Assembly: GCF_900112205.1 (NCBI RefSeq)
Contig: NZ_FOKW01000003.1
Span: 248,001-312,000 of the forward strand
Direction: 5' to 3'
Source: Natronobacterium haloterrestre
GTDB taxonomy: Archaea > Halobacteriota > Halobacteria > Halobacteriales > Natrialbaceae
Length of the DNA stretch: 64,000 nucleotides
A program made the position numbers and the translations under genes. The stretch's first letter is position 1, and each line of letters opens with the position of its first letter. Of the stretch, positions 53,685 through 63,416 are shown piece after piece. The notes under the pieces were generated by a model. The model searched no databases and was not told the DNA's origin. It saw nothing but the letters and a program-made list of their open reading frames with translations.

Positions 53685-55772
53685 ATGAGACGGACTCGGA
53701 TCGTCGCCCTCGGTTTCGTCTTGCTACTGCTGGCTGGAGCGCCGCTGATGACACCAGTGTCGGCCTCCGACGAGCCCGATTTCGACGTCTACCTCACGGA
53801 AAACATCGTCGCGCCGGGCGAGGAGACGACCCTCCAACTGGAGATTCGCAACGCCGCCTCGCCGTACGAGAACGATAGCGACGTCGGTGACCCGCCGCCG
53901 ACCGAGGCGCGCGACGTGACGGTCGAACTCAACGGGACGGACGCACCGGTCGACGTCAAGACCAACGAGACACCGGTTCCGACCATGTCGGCCCAGACGC
54001 TGCTGTCGGAATCGTTCACGATCGCCGTCGACGAGGACGCCGAGGCCGGGACGTACGAACTCGAGGCCGAGATCGAGTACACACACGGCGAGGACGACAG
54101 CAGCACCGACACCGAGACTGTCACGATCGTCGTCGAAGAGCGAGCGCGGTTCGAGGCCGTCGACGTTCACTCCGGCCTCGTCGTCGGCGACCGGGGACTG
54201 GTCACCCTGAAACTGAACAACACGGGCGTCGAGAACGCGAGCGACGCCGTCGTCCAGTTCGAGTCGCCGGATCAGAACGTCCAGACGATTACCGCGGCGG
54301 CCGACGGATCGGAGTCCCAGACGGGGCCGGCTGGCGGGGCGGCGCTCCAGCCGGTCGCCCCGACGAGCGAGGGATCCGACCTCCAGTCGTCCGGCAGCAC
54401 GGAGTACGTCGGCGACTGGAAGATCAACGAAACCGCGACGGTACAGGCAGCGATGGACGTCGATGCCGACGCGGTCGCGCGGACGTACCCCATCTCCGTG
54501 ACCGTCGACTTCCGCGACGGCGAGGGCGTCGATCGGACCTCCCGTGAGGTCCGTGTCGGTGCCGAGACAGCACCCGAACAGCAGTTCGCCGTCGAAAACC
54601 TCGAGACCGACCTCTACGTCGGCGAGGACGGGACGATCGAAGGGACGATCGTCAACGACGGTCCGAAACCGGTCAACGACACCGTTCTCGTCGTCGACGA
54701 CGGAGAAGAGGGGATCGTCCCGAACCTCGAGGAGGGACTCGGGAGCGGATCGAACGTCTACCCGCGCGAGACCCAGTATGCTGTCGGCGACCTGAAACCC
54801 GGTGAGGCGGCACCGTTCGAATTCCGGGTCGGCATCGGCGGGGAAGCCGAGCCCGGGCCGCGGGTGATGGAAGCAAACGTCAGGTACCGTAATATCCACG
54901 ACGACGTTCGAACGACGGGGGAGCCGGTCGACCTCCCGCTCGAGGTCGCACCCGAACGTGACGAGTTCGAGGTCGATGTGCTCAACGCCACCCAGAAGGT
55001 GGGCGAAACGCAGGAAATCTCGCTGCAGGTGACGAACACGAAGTCGGAGACGCTCACTGATATCGAGGCGAAACTCTACACGAACGATCCGCTCGACAAC
55101 CACGACGACGAGGGGTTCATCCCGTCGCTCGAACCCGGCGAGTCGGCGACGGTCACCTTCGAGGTCGAAGTCAGCGACGACGCGACCCCGCAGACCTACC
55201 CGCTTCGAATGGACTTCCGATACGACGACGAGCGCTCCAACTCGCAGTTGACCGATACGTACCGGATCCCGCTCGAAGTGGTCGAGCCCGAGGAGGGGAT
55301 CTCCACCCTGGCCATCCTCGCTGCGGCCGGGCTCCTCGGCGGCGTCGTGGCGGTCTGTTGGTGGTTCCGCGCTCGGATCGCCGCCGCCCTCGAGGGCGTG
55401 CCGGTGCTCGGGCGGATCGGGGACCTCGAGCTCCCTGGGCCGATCGCAAAGCGGCTCGGAGGGGACGAGAGCGGGGCCTCGGGAGCCGAGAGCGGGACCG
55501 GAACCGGCTACGGCGGCCACAGCCAGGTCGAAACCCCCGGAACCGACGCCGCCGAATCGGCGTTCGGTTACGACGAGACCGGCGACGTGGCATCGGATTC
55601 GGACGTCTGGCCGGCCGACTCCGACGATCCCGAAGACGCGTCCGATCCCTCCGTCGAACGGACCGAACGGACCGGCCCGACCGGGGACCGACTCGAGTAC
55701 GACGAGACCGATGCCGACGACTCCGAGGAACAGCCCGCCGATTCCGGCACCGAGTCAAACGTCGACCGCTAA
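53685..55772 (+). CDS. COG1361-type exported protein with C-terminal anchor
   Basis: A 695-residue secreted protein. A Sec signal (VALGFVLLLLAGAPLMTPVSA, cut near residue 28) leads to about four beta-sandwich repeats with repeated phrases such as APGEETTLQLEIRN, VGDRGLVTLKLNNTG and VGETQEISLQVTN. A single helix (LAILAAAGLLGGVVAVCWWF, about 545-565) anchors it, and an acidic low-complexity tail of about 110 residues follows inside. The RND permease starts six bases later, so this is probably its outer-face adaptor. Confidence 0.85.
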   Translation: MRRTRIVALGFVLLLLAGAPLMTPVSASDEPDFDVYLTENIVAPGEETTLQLEIRNAASPYENDSDVGDPPPTEARDVTVELNGTDAPVDVKTNETPVPTMSAQTLLSESFTIAVDEDAEAGTYELEAEIEYTHGEDDSSTDTETVTIVVEERARFEAVDVHSGLVVGDRGLVTLKLNNTGVENASDAVVQFESPDQNVQTITAAADGSESQTGPAGGAALQPVAPTSEGSDLQSSGSTEYVGDWKINETATVQAAMDVDADAVARTYPISVTVDFRDGEGVDRTSREVRVGAETAPEQQFAVENLETDLYVGEDGTIEGTIVNDGPKPVNDTVLVVDDGEEGIVPNLEEGLGSGSNVYPRETQYAVGDLKPGEAAPFEFRVGIGGEAEPGPRVMEANVRYRNIHDDVRTTGEPVDLPLEVAPERDEFEVDVLNATQKVGETQEISLQVTNTKSETLTDIEAKLYTNDPLDNHDDEGFIPSLEPGESATVTFEVEVSDDATPQTYPLRMDFRYDDERSNSQLTDTYRIPLEVVEPEEGISTLAILAAAGLLGGVVAVCWWFRARIAAALEGVPVLGRIGDLELPGPIAKRLGGDESGASGAESGTGTGYGGHSQVETPGTDAAESAFGYDETGDVASDSDVWPADSDDPEDASDPSVERTERTGPTGDRLEYDETDADDSEEQPADSGTESNVDR

Positions 55773-55778
55773 CGAGCG

Positions 55779-58199
55779 ATGTCCGACCAACCGGAGTCCG
55801 TCGAACGGATACTGGGGACGATCAATCACTGGATTATCGATCGTCCGCGGACGGTCATCGTCGTCTTCCTCCTCGTTACTGCGCTGTTTGCTGGCGGACT
55901 CGGTGCGATCGAAATGGACGCGGGGTTGAACGCGTTCACTGACGGGATCGACGCGCAGAACGCCCAGGACCAGGTCAACGAGGAGTTCGAGCCGCCGTTC
56001 GAGGAAGACGCCCCGACGACACAGCTCATCCACCGTGGCGAGAACGTGGTTAGTCGCGATGCCTTACTTCGGATGCTCGAGATCCAACACCACCTCGAGG
56101 AAAGCGAGGAACACCGCGTCACAGAGAGCTCGAGCGTCGCGGAAGGGGTCGCCCGGTCGATCGATCCCACGGCCGACACCAGGGAAGAACAGATCAGAAC
56201 GCTCGAAGGGGCGACCGACGCCCAGGTCAGAGAAACGGTCAGAGAACTGGGGGAAAACCCCGAGTTTGCGGCCTCGCTGAGCGAAGACTTCAGTCCCGCC
56301 GAACCCGAGGCATCGGCGACCGTCGCGGTCGTCACTCACGAGAGCGACGTCGACGAACAGGCGATCCAGTACCGGGTCCGTAGCACCGTCGAGTCGATGG
56401 ACGGCAACATCGTTACCTTCGGGAACGGCATCCTGGACACCGAGTTCGAGAACGTGATTTCGGACTCGATGGCGATCATCGTGCCGGTGGTCATCGTTTT
56501 GATCCTCGCGTTCCTGATTACGGCCTATCGTGACCCGTTCGACGTGGTGCTGGGACTCGTCTCGCTCGTCATGGCGGTGATCTGGACGTTCGGATTCACC
56601 GGGCACGCCGGGATCCCGTTCTCGATGGTGATGATCGCGATCCCGCCCCTGTTGCTCGCGGTCGGGATCGACTTCGGGATTCACGCCGTCAACCGGTACC
56701 GGGAAGAGCGCGTCGACGGTGCCGGGATCGAAGCGGGGATGGACACCGCCGCCACGCAGTTGCTCATCGCGTTCTTCATCGTCACCGGAACGACCGTCAT
56801 CGGCTTCGGCGCAAACGTCACCAGCGACCTCGCGCCGATCCGCGAGTTCGGGTTCGTCGCGAGCATCGGAATCACCTTTACGTTCTTCATCTTCGGGATC
56901 TTCCTGCCGGCGGCGAAGGTGTATCTCGATCAACTGCGAGACGCGTACGGTATCCGCGAGTTCGGCTCTTCACCGCTTGGCTCCGAAGATTCGCTGCTCG
57001 GGCGAGCCCTCCCCGTCGGTGCACACGTGGGGCGGCGGGCACCGATCGCGATGGTACTCGTCGCCCTGGTGGTGACCGCTGGAACCGGTGCGTACGCGAC
57101 GACCGTCGATACCACCTTCGAGGAGGAGGATTTCCTCCCGGCCGAGGAACTGCCCGGCTACGCCGAGACGATGCCCGAACCCCTGGCCCCCGAAGAGTAC
57201 ACCGTCACCGCGACGATCAACTACCTCGAGGACACCTTCGAGAGCGGCGAGGACGACGAGGTGACGATCTACGTCGAAGGGCCGATACACGAGGATCACG
57301 CCCTGGAGTCCGTCCACCGCGCCGGGAACGATCCGCCGTCGACGATCGTCACCGAGGATGGCCGGGCCGAGAGCAACAGCATCGTCGACGTGATGCACGA
57401 CCACGCGGAGAACGACGACGAGTTCGCTCGCCTGCTCGAGGCCAACGATATCGACGGCAACGGCGTCCCCGATCGCAACGTCGGGTACGTCCTCGATCGC
57501 CTCCTCGAATCGGACGCCCGTGACGACGCACTCGAGTACATTACCGAAGATCAGCGCAGTATGCGGGTGATCTACACCGTCGAGGCCGACGCTACTCAGG
57601 CCGAGGTCACGGAAGACGCCCGGGAGCTGGCGGCCGACTTCCGCCTGGATACCACACCGACCGGGGATATCGTCGTCTTCCACGAAACCTCGAAGGTGAT
57701 CCTGAACTCGTCGCTGTTCAGCCTCGCGCTGGCGCTCGTGTTCACCCTGGTGTTCCTGATGCTCATCTACCACGTACTCGAGGGGCGTGCGTCGCTAGGG
57801 ATTGCGAATATGTTTCCCATCGTGGTGACGGTCGCAGTGCTTGCCGGGACCATGCCGATACTCGACCTTCCCTTGAACGCGCTGACGGGAACCGTGCTGT
57901 CGCTCACGATCGGTGTCGGCGTCGCCTACTCGGTCCACGTCACTCACCGCTTCATCGACGAGTACAACGAGTGTGGGGACGCCTACGAGTCGCTCCTGAC
58001 GACGCTGCGTGGGACCGGTGGCGCGCTCACGGGGTCGATGCTGACGACCCTCGGTGGCTCGGCGTCGCTGATTCTGGCGATCACTCCGCTGCTCGGCCAG
58101 TTCGGACTCCTGATGTCGATCAGCGTCATCTACTCGTTCCTGATGGCGGTGGTCGTGTTGCCGCCGACGCTGGTGGTGTGGGAGCGTGTGGTCGGCTGA
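55779..58199 (+). CDS. RND/MMPL-superfamily permease
   Basis: An 806-residue protein with two halves of six helices each around extracytoplasmic loops. The first half opens RPRTVIVVFLLVTALFAGG and contains ILAFLITAYRDPFDVVLGLV and GIDFGIHAVNRYREE (the RND helix-4 acidic motif). The second half has LLIYHVLEGRASLGIANMFPI and LTIGVGVAYSVHVTHRFIDE. Such haloarchaeal proteins are thought to export lipids or hydrophobic compounds. It is coupled with the COG1361-type gene. Cargo is unknown. Confidence 0.9.
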   Translation: MSDQPESVERILGTINHWIIDRPRTVIVVFLLVTALFAGGLGAIEMDAGLNAFTDGIDAQNAQDQVNEEFEPPFEEDAPTTQLIHRGENVVSRDALLRMLEIQHHLEESEEHRVTESSSVAEGVARSIDPTADTREEQIRTLEGATDAQVRETVRELGENPEFAASLSEDFSPAEPEASATVAVVTHESDVDEQAIQYRVRSTVESMDGNIVTFGNGILDTEFENVISDSMAIIVPVVIVLILAFLITAYRDPFDVVLGLVSLVMAVIWTFGFTGHAGIPFSMVMIAIPPLLLAVGIDFGIHAVNRYREERVDGAGIEAGMDTAATQLLIAFFIVTGTTVIGFGANVTSDLAPIREFGFVASIGITFTFFIFGIFLPAAKVYLDQLRDAYGIREFGSSPLGSEDSLLGRALPVGAHVGRRAPIAMVLVALVVTAGTGAYATTVDTTFEEEDFLPAEELPGYAETMPEPLAPEEYTVTATINYLEDTFESGEDDEVTIYVEGPIHEDHALESVHRAGNDPPSTIVTEDGRAESNSIVDVMHDHAENDDEFARLLEANDIDGNGVPDRNVGYVLDRLLESDARDDALEYITEDQRSMRVIYTVEADATQAEVTEDARELAADFRLDTTPTGDIVVFHETSKVILNSSLFSLALALVFTLVFLMLIYHVLEGRASLGIANMFPIVVTVAVLAGTMPILDLPLNALTGTVLSLTIGVGVAYSVHVTHRFIDEYNECGDAYESLLTTLRGTGGALTGSMLTTLGGSASLILAITPLLGQFGLLMSISVIYSFLMAVVVLPPTLVVWERVVG

Positions 58200-58321
58200 A
58201 GGGGAGCGGCGGTCCCGGACTCGAGTCGAGAGACCGGTCGGCGAGTTCGGGTCCCACCCGAACTATTCCGTTCGGACCAGTAACACCCAAAACGGCGGCC
58301 GACAAACGACAGATATCACCG

Positions 58322-59959
58322 ATGATCGAATGGCGACGGCGGATCGTGCTGGCGACGGCGTTCGTCGTGGGGCTGGTGGCGTTGTACACCGTGGCATACC
58401 AGTGGGCGTTGCTCGTGTTCGAAGGCCACCAGACCTCGCTCGCGGACTCGTTACAGGTCGTCATCGAGGCCTTCACGACCGCAGGCTTCGGCGGCCACAC
58501 CGACCACTGGAACAGTACGGCGATGAACCTGTTCGTCGTCGGGATGAACCTCACCGGCGTCCTCCTCGTGTTTCTGGCACTGCCGATCTTCGTCGTCCCC
58601 CTGTTCCAGGAGGCGATCGCGGACCGGCCCGAGACGGAGACCGATCTCACGGATCACGTCATCATCTGTTCGTACTCCCCGCGCGAAGACGTCCTCCGGT
58701 CGGAACTCGAGGCCGCGGACGTGCCGTACGTGATCGTCGAGGAGGAGCCGGACGTCGTGCTCGAACTGAACGACGAGGGGATCGAGGCGATCCTCGGCGA
58801 CCCCGAACTCGAGGAAACGTTCGAACGGGCCAACCTCGACTCGGCCCGGGCGGTGGTCGCCGACGTCTCGGACGAGCGGTCCGTCTCGGTCATCCTGACG
58901 GTCAGGGAACTCGGCGACGACATCGACATCGTGAGCATCGCAGAAAGCAGGGAAGACGCCGTCTACCACCGGTACGCGGGCGCCGATCACGTGATCCGGC
59001 CCCGGCAGGTACTCGGCCACAGCCTCGCGGAGAAAGTGACGCTGTCGGTCACCCGGGAGCTCCGGGACACGATCGAGATCGGCGACGACTTCGAGATCTC
59101 GGAACTCGTGGTGAAAGGGGACAGCGACCTCGCGGGGAAAACGATCGCCGAGGCCGGACTCCGGGACCGGATCGGCGCGACGATCATCGGCGCGTGGTCC
59201 AACGGCGAGTTCGTCCCGACGCCGGAGCCCGACATGCGGATCGAGGGGAACACGATCCTGCTGGTCGCCGGCAGCCACGAGGAACTCGAGGAGGTTACGT
59301 CCCGAACGATCGCCCCGAACGGGCTGCGTGACGGGCAGGAACGGGTCGTCGTCGCCGGCCACGGGATCGTTGGACGAAGCGTCGCCAAGGCGCTGGACGA
59401 GGCCGGGCTCCCCCACACGGTGGTCGACACCGACAAAAACGGATCGGGCGTCGACGTGGTCGGGGACATCACGGATCCGACCACGCTGCTGGATGCCGAA
59501 ATCAAGGACGCCGACATCGTCGTGCTGGCGCTCGACGACGATACGGAAACGATGTACACGACGGTCGTCCTCGAGCGGATCACCCCCGAGACGGAGGTCA
59601 TCGCCAGGGCAAACGAGATCGAGAACACGGGGAAGCTCTACCGGGCCGGCGCGGAGTACGTGCTCGCGCTGTCGACGGTCACGGGACGGATGCTCTCGAC
59701 GGTGCTGCTCGAGGACGAGGAAGTGCTCTCCCCGGAGACGCAGTTCGAGATCATCCGTACGTCCGCGCCGGACCTCGCGGGTCGCACGCTCGAGGCGGCG
59801 GGGGTCCGGGAACGCACCGGTGCGACCGTCGTCGCCGTGGAACGAAACGGCGACCTGGTGACCAATCCCGGTCCCGAGTTTCGGGTTCGACGCGACGACA
59901 TGCTGGTCGTCACGGGGAGCGATACGGCGGTCAACGAGTTCATCAAGCTCGTCAGGTAA
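58322..59959 (+). CDS. Two-TM potassium-channel-like protein with two RCK units
   Basis: A 545-residue protein. TM1 (about residues 6-28), a pore helix and TM2 (about 69-92) frame the filter-like FTTAGFGGHTD (about 50-60). Two TrkA-N/TrkA-C (RCK) units follow: HVIICSYSPREDVLRSEL (about 110) and VVVAGHGIVGRSVAKALDE (about 343). RCK domains gate channels by ligand or NAD. The first Rossmann loop (SYSPRED) lacks the usual glycines, while the second has GHGIVG. The filter is GFGGH rather than GYGD, so selectivity may differ. Confidence 0.8.
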   Translation: MIEWRRRIVLATAFVVGLVALYTVAYQWALLVFEGHQTSLADSLQVVIEAFTTAGFGGHTDHWNSTAMNLFVVGMNLTGVLLVFLALPIFVVPLFQEAIADRPETETDLTDHVIICSYSPREDVLRSELEAADVPYVIVEEEPDVVLELNDEGIEAILGDPELEETFERANLDSARAVVADVSDERSVSVILTVRELGDDIDIVSIAESREDAVYHRYAGADHVIRPRQVLGHSLAEKVTLSVTRELRDTIEIGDDFEISELVVKGDSDLAGKTIAEAGLRDRIGATIIGAWSNGEFVPTPEPDMRIEGNTILLVAGSHEELEEVTSRTIAPNGLRDGQERVVVAGHGIVGRSVAKALDEAGLPHTVVDTDKNGSGVDVVGDITDPTTLLDAEIKDADIVVLALDDDTETMYTTVVLERITPETEVIARANEIENTGKLYRAGAEYVLALSTVTGRMLSTVLLEDEEVLSPETQFEIIRTSAPDLAGRTLEAAGVRERTGATVVAVERNGDLVTNPGPEFRVRRDDMLVVTGSDTAVNEFIKLVR

Positions 59960-60078
59960 TCGCCGCACTGCGGACCGACGCTCGGGCAGTCGCTTCGGCC
60001 CTGCCTATTGGACTCGGACAGAGGGGAACGGAGCGCAGTCGAGATCCGCAAAACCGAACGGAAACGGCACGACGGCTA

Positions 60079-61614
60079 TCAATCCGTCCAGTACGCCTTC
60101 GTCAGCAAAACGAGCACCGGGAAGATCTCCAGGCGGCCGATCCACATATAGAGGATCATCAGCAGTTTCGAACTCGTGGGGAAGTCGACGTACCCACCCA
60201 TCGGGCCGGTGATCGTCCCCAGCCCCGGTCCGATGTTCCCGAGCGTCGCGATCGATGCGCTGATGACGTCGAGCAGGTGGAGATCGAACCCTACGCGGGC
60301 CGCGTCCGCGGCGAACAGCGCGACGCCGGCGAAGAAGAGCACGAGGTACAGCAGCGTGAAGGCGTATATTCCCCGGACGGCCTCTTCGTCGAGGACTTGA
60401 CCGTTCATCCGGACGGGACGGACGGCTTCGGGATGGATCGTCGTGAACAGCTCCCGCCTGAGTGACTTGAGAATTACCAGCCACCGGAGAATCTTGACCC
60501 CGCCGCCGGTCGATCCCGTCGAACCGCCGATAAACATCGCGAACAGCAACAGCCCCTTACCCGGGCCATTCCAGGCGTCGAAGTCCATGTTCGCGTACCC
60601 CGTCGAGTTCGTCAGTGAGGCGATCTGGAAGGCCGCGTACCGAGCCGAACGCTCGATGTGTCCCCCCACCTGACCGGTTTGGGGCGTCTCGAGCGCGGAG
60701 AAGAACAGCACGACCACACCCACGACGGTCAGGACGGACACCGAGCCGAGGTAGAGGCGGAACTCGTTGTCCTGGAGCAGAGTCCTGACGTCCCCGGTGA
60801 TGACGTGCCACCACAGCACGAAGTTGACCCCGGCCGCGAACATGAACGGGATCACGAGCCACTGGACCAGCGGTGAGAACGCCTCGATACTGCGAGCTTC
60901 CGGGGAGAACCCGCCGGTCGGGAGGGTCGTGAACCCGTGAGCGATGGCGTTGTAGAGGTCCATGTTCGGTGCGTAGCCGAGCAGGTAGACCCCGTACAGC
61001 AACAGAATATAGATCACCGTGAGCGCGACGTAGGCGATCCAGAGCACGCGGGCCGTTTCGGCGATGTGGGGCGTGAGTTTCGAGACGCCCGGGCCCGGCG
61101 TCTCGGCTCGCATCAGTTCGGCGCCACCGACCGCCATCTGGGAGAGGATCGCGACCGCGAGGACGATAATCCCCATTCCGCCCAGCCACTGGGAGAGCTG
61201 ACGCCACATCAGCATCGCCCTGGAATGGGTGTCGAAGGAGATATCGCCCATCACCGTTGCTCCCGTCGTCGTGAAGCCGCTCATGCTCTCGAAGATGGCG
61301 TTGACCGGGTGCGCAACCGTTCCGTCACCCGCGAGGATGTACGGGAGCGCGCCGAAGACCGCCGCGAACAGCCAGGTCAGGGCGACGACGAGAAACGCCT
61401 CTCGAGCGCCCGGATCGGGCTCGGGATCGAGTTCACGAAGGAGGAGACCGAACGTGGCGGTGATGGCCATCGATGCGACGAACACCCAGAGGTCCTCGCC
61501 GCCGTAAACGAGCGCGATCAGGATGGGGACGACGAACGCGAGCGAAAGGAAGGCCAGTAGCGTTCCGACGAGACTCAACCCTGCCCGCCAGTCGACGTGT
61601 AACCTCCGTCGCAT
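60079..61614 (-). CDS. trkH: TrkH-family potassium uptake membrane subunit
   Basis: A 511-residue K+ transporter with about ten helices and four pore loops. SGFTTTGATV, HGFTTLPTGGFSP, SLTNSTGYANMD and ATLGNIGPGLG each provide the filter glycine. FIGGSTGSTGGGVKILRWLVI (about residues 370-390) is the conserved gating segment. It follows trkA with no spacing: trkA stops one base before its ATG region on the minus strand is complete, so the two are in one operon. Confidence 0.92.
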   Translation of the reverse strand: MRRRLHVDWRAGLSLVGTLLAFLSLAFVVPILIALVYGGEDLWVFVASMAITATFGLLLRELDPEPDPGAREAFLVVALTWLFAAVFGALPYILAGDGTVAHPVNAIFESMSGFTTTGATVMGDISFDTHSRAMLMWRQLSQWLGGMGIIVLAVAILSQMAVGGAELMRAETPGPGVSKLTPHIAETARVLWIAYVALTVIYILLLYGVYLLGYAPNMDLYNAIAHGFTTLPTGGFSPEARSIEAFSPLVQWLVIPFMFAAGVNFVLWWHVITGDVRTLLQDNEFRLYLGSVSVLTVVGVVVLFFSALETPQTGQVGGHIERSARYAAFQIASLTNSTGYANMDFDAWNGPGKGLLLFAMFIGGSTGSTGGGVKILRWLVILKSLRRELFTTIHPEAVRPVRMNGQVLDEEAVRGIYAFTLLYLVLFFAGVALFAADAARVGFDLHLLDVISASIATLGNIGPGLGTITGPMGGYVDFPTSSKLLMILYMWIGRLEIFPVLVLLTKAYWTD

Positions 61615-62949
61615 TCAGATCGCCTCGATTACGTCGTCGATGACTGCCGAGTCGACGAAGACGACGACGTGATCGCCGGGTTGGACGACCGTCTCGCCAC
61701 GGGGGGTGATGAGTTCACCCTGTCGGGAGATCGCCCCGATGACGACCCCATCGGGGAGCGACCGCATCGCGTCGACGATCGGCTTGCCGGAGAGGACCCC
61801 GTCGCCGTTGACCTCGAACTCGATGACCTCTGCCCGATCGTGCTCGAGCATGGCGACTTTTTCGGTGTGATCGGCGCGGGTAAAGCGGACGATCTCCTCG
61901 GCGGTTTCCTCGCGAGGGTTGACCGCGACGTCGACGCCGACGGTCTCGAAGAGGTCGGCGTACTCGCGGTTCTCGATGACTGCCACAGTGCGCTCCACGC
62001 CGATGCGTTCGGCCAGCAGCGAGACGAGCAGGTTCTTCTCGTCGCTGTCGAGCGCAGCGACGACGAGATCCGCCTCGTCGACGTGCTCGCGTATGAGAAA
62101 CTCCGCATCGGTCGCGTCGCTCTCCATCACCATCGTATTCGGCAGCGCCTCGGCGACTTCCCGGGCGCGCTCGTGGTCCCGTTCGATCAGTCGCGGCCGG
62201 TAGCCGTGGTCCTCGAACTCCCGGGCGGTCTGGTAGCCGACCTCGCCGCCGCCCACGACCACGACCTCGTTGCCCTCTTCGCTCGCCGGTGCAGCCACGT
62301 CTCTGGCGAAGTCGGCGACGGAACTGGTACTTCCGATGACCACGATTCGATCGCCTGCCTGCAACACCGTATCCCCGGTCGCGACGATCATCTCGTCGTC
62401 CCGGAAGACCCCTGCGAACGTCAGCGAGTCGTATCGGTCGGCGTCGCTCACCGTCGATCCGGCGACCGGACTTTCCGGACAGACTTCGAACTCCGCCATT
62501 CTGACCAGTCCGCCGACGAACGTGTCGACGTCCTGGGTCGCGGGCAGGTCGGAGATTCGAACGATCGCTCGCGCCGTCAACAGGTCCGTACAGACCATGA
62601 AGTCGACGCCGAACGCCCCCTGGGATCCCTCCCAGGTCTCGAGCAGGGTTCGGCGGCGCACGCGGGCGATCGTAAACGCGTCGCTGACGGTTTTGGTTGC
62701 ACCGCAGACGACGACGTTCGCTTCGTCGTCGTCCGTACAGGCGATGACGAGGTCGGCCCGTTCGACGTCCGCTTCCTCGAGCGTTCCCAGTTCGGTGCCG
62801 TCGCCCCGGAGCGCGAGCACGTCCCTGGAGTAGGTCAGTTCCTCGACGACGTCGGGGTCGCGGTCGACGACGACGACGTCGTGGGACTCCTCGAGGTTGT
62901 GGGCGATGGTCCGACCGACTTCCCCGGCTCCGACGATGACTACGCGCAT
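61615..62949 (-). CDS. trkA: TrkA peripheral subunit of the potassium transporter
   Basis: A 444-residue cytoplasmic NAD/NADH-binding protein that gates TrkH. It has two RCK units: MRVVIVGAGEVGRTIAHNLE at the start (VVDRDP follows) and EVVVVGGGEVGYQTAREFED near residue 228, each with a TrkA-C domain (VATGDTVLQAGDRIVVIG and GETVVQPGDHVVVFV). The adjacent membrane subunit TrkH is on the same strand directly downstream. The ATG at 62949 begins the first Rossmann strand; a longer frame adds nothing of family character. Confidence 0.93.
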   Translation of the reverse strand: MRVVIVGAGEVGRTIAHNLEESHDVVVVDRDPDVVEELTYSRDVLALRGDGTELGTLEEADVERADLVIACTDDDEANVVVCGATKTVSDAFTIARVRRRTLLETWEGSQGAFGVDFMVCTDLLTARAIVRISDLPATQDVDTFVGGLVRMAEFEVCPESPVAGSTVSDADRYDSLTFAGVFRDDEMIVATGDTVLQAGDRIVVIGSTSSVADFARDVAAPASEEGNEVVVVGGGEVGYQTAREFEDHGYRPRLIERDHERAREVAEALPNTMVMESDATDAEFLIREHVDEADLVVAALDSDEKNLLVSLLAERIGVERTVAVIENREYADLFETVGVDVAVNPREETAEEIVRFTRADHTEKVAMLEHDRAEVIEFEVNGDGVLSGKPIVDAMRSLPDGVVIGAISRQGELITPRGETVVQPGDHVVVFVDSAVIDDVIEAI

Positions 62950-63416
62950 CGTTTCCTCCGGACAGTTCGTTGTATCATGGGCGTGAGTATTAGTGTCATC
63001 GTATCGACCCGCCAGTCTCTTTACGACGGTCGCTCGGATCACCGCCGCTCTCTTGGCGCTTGACCTTTGCGTTTGGGGCTTATCAATCCGCTATCTCAGC
63101 GGAACCTATAACGTTGTCGATCGGTTTTTGGATCGCAAAACAGGGTCGGAAGAGATTATCGATCGGCAAGAGATCGGCGCTGAAACCGTAATAATCGGAA
63201 TCGACAGGTGCGAGTCGACGCGCTCGCACTCCCCGGATGGACAGTGAACAAACGAACCAATTAAGGGTTGGCTATCACTTGTTCCAGATGTTCTGGCACT
63301 GCCCCCGTGAGAGGGGCTGTTCGACGCGACCAGTGCGGCGAACCGAACGAAAAGACGGACTACTCGAATATGTCTATTCGAACGCTGAATCGAACACGGA
63401 CGATCGGGAGGACAGT
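62950..63416. other. Divergent intergenic stretch before the APC permease
   Basis: I see no gene in these 467 bases; a plus-strand frame (62993-63247) has no family character. A hairpin CCCC-GTGAGA-GGGG lies near 63304-63317. AT-rich patches (for example around 63258-63264) may hold the permease promoter. Confidence 0.5.

Noticed and set aside
62993-63247. 84-residue plus-strand frame before the APC permease
   Set aside because: No family character, overlaps the trkA promoter region, and its composition matches the noncoding AT-richer DNA around it.
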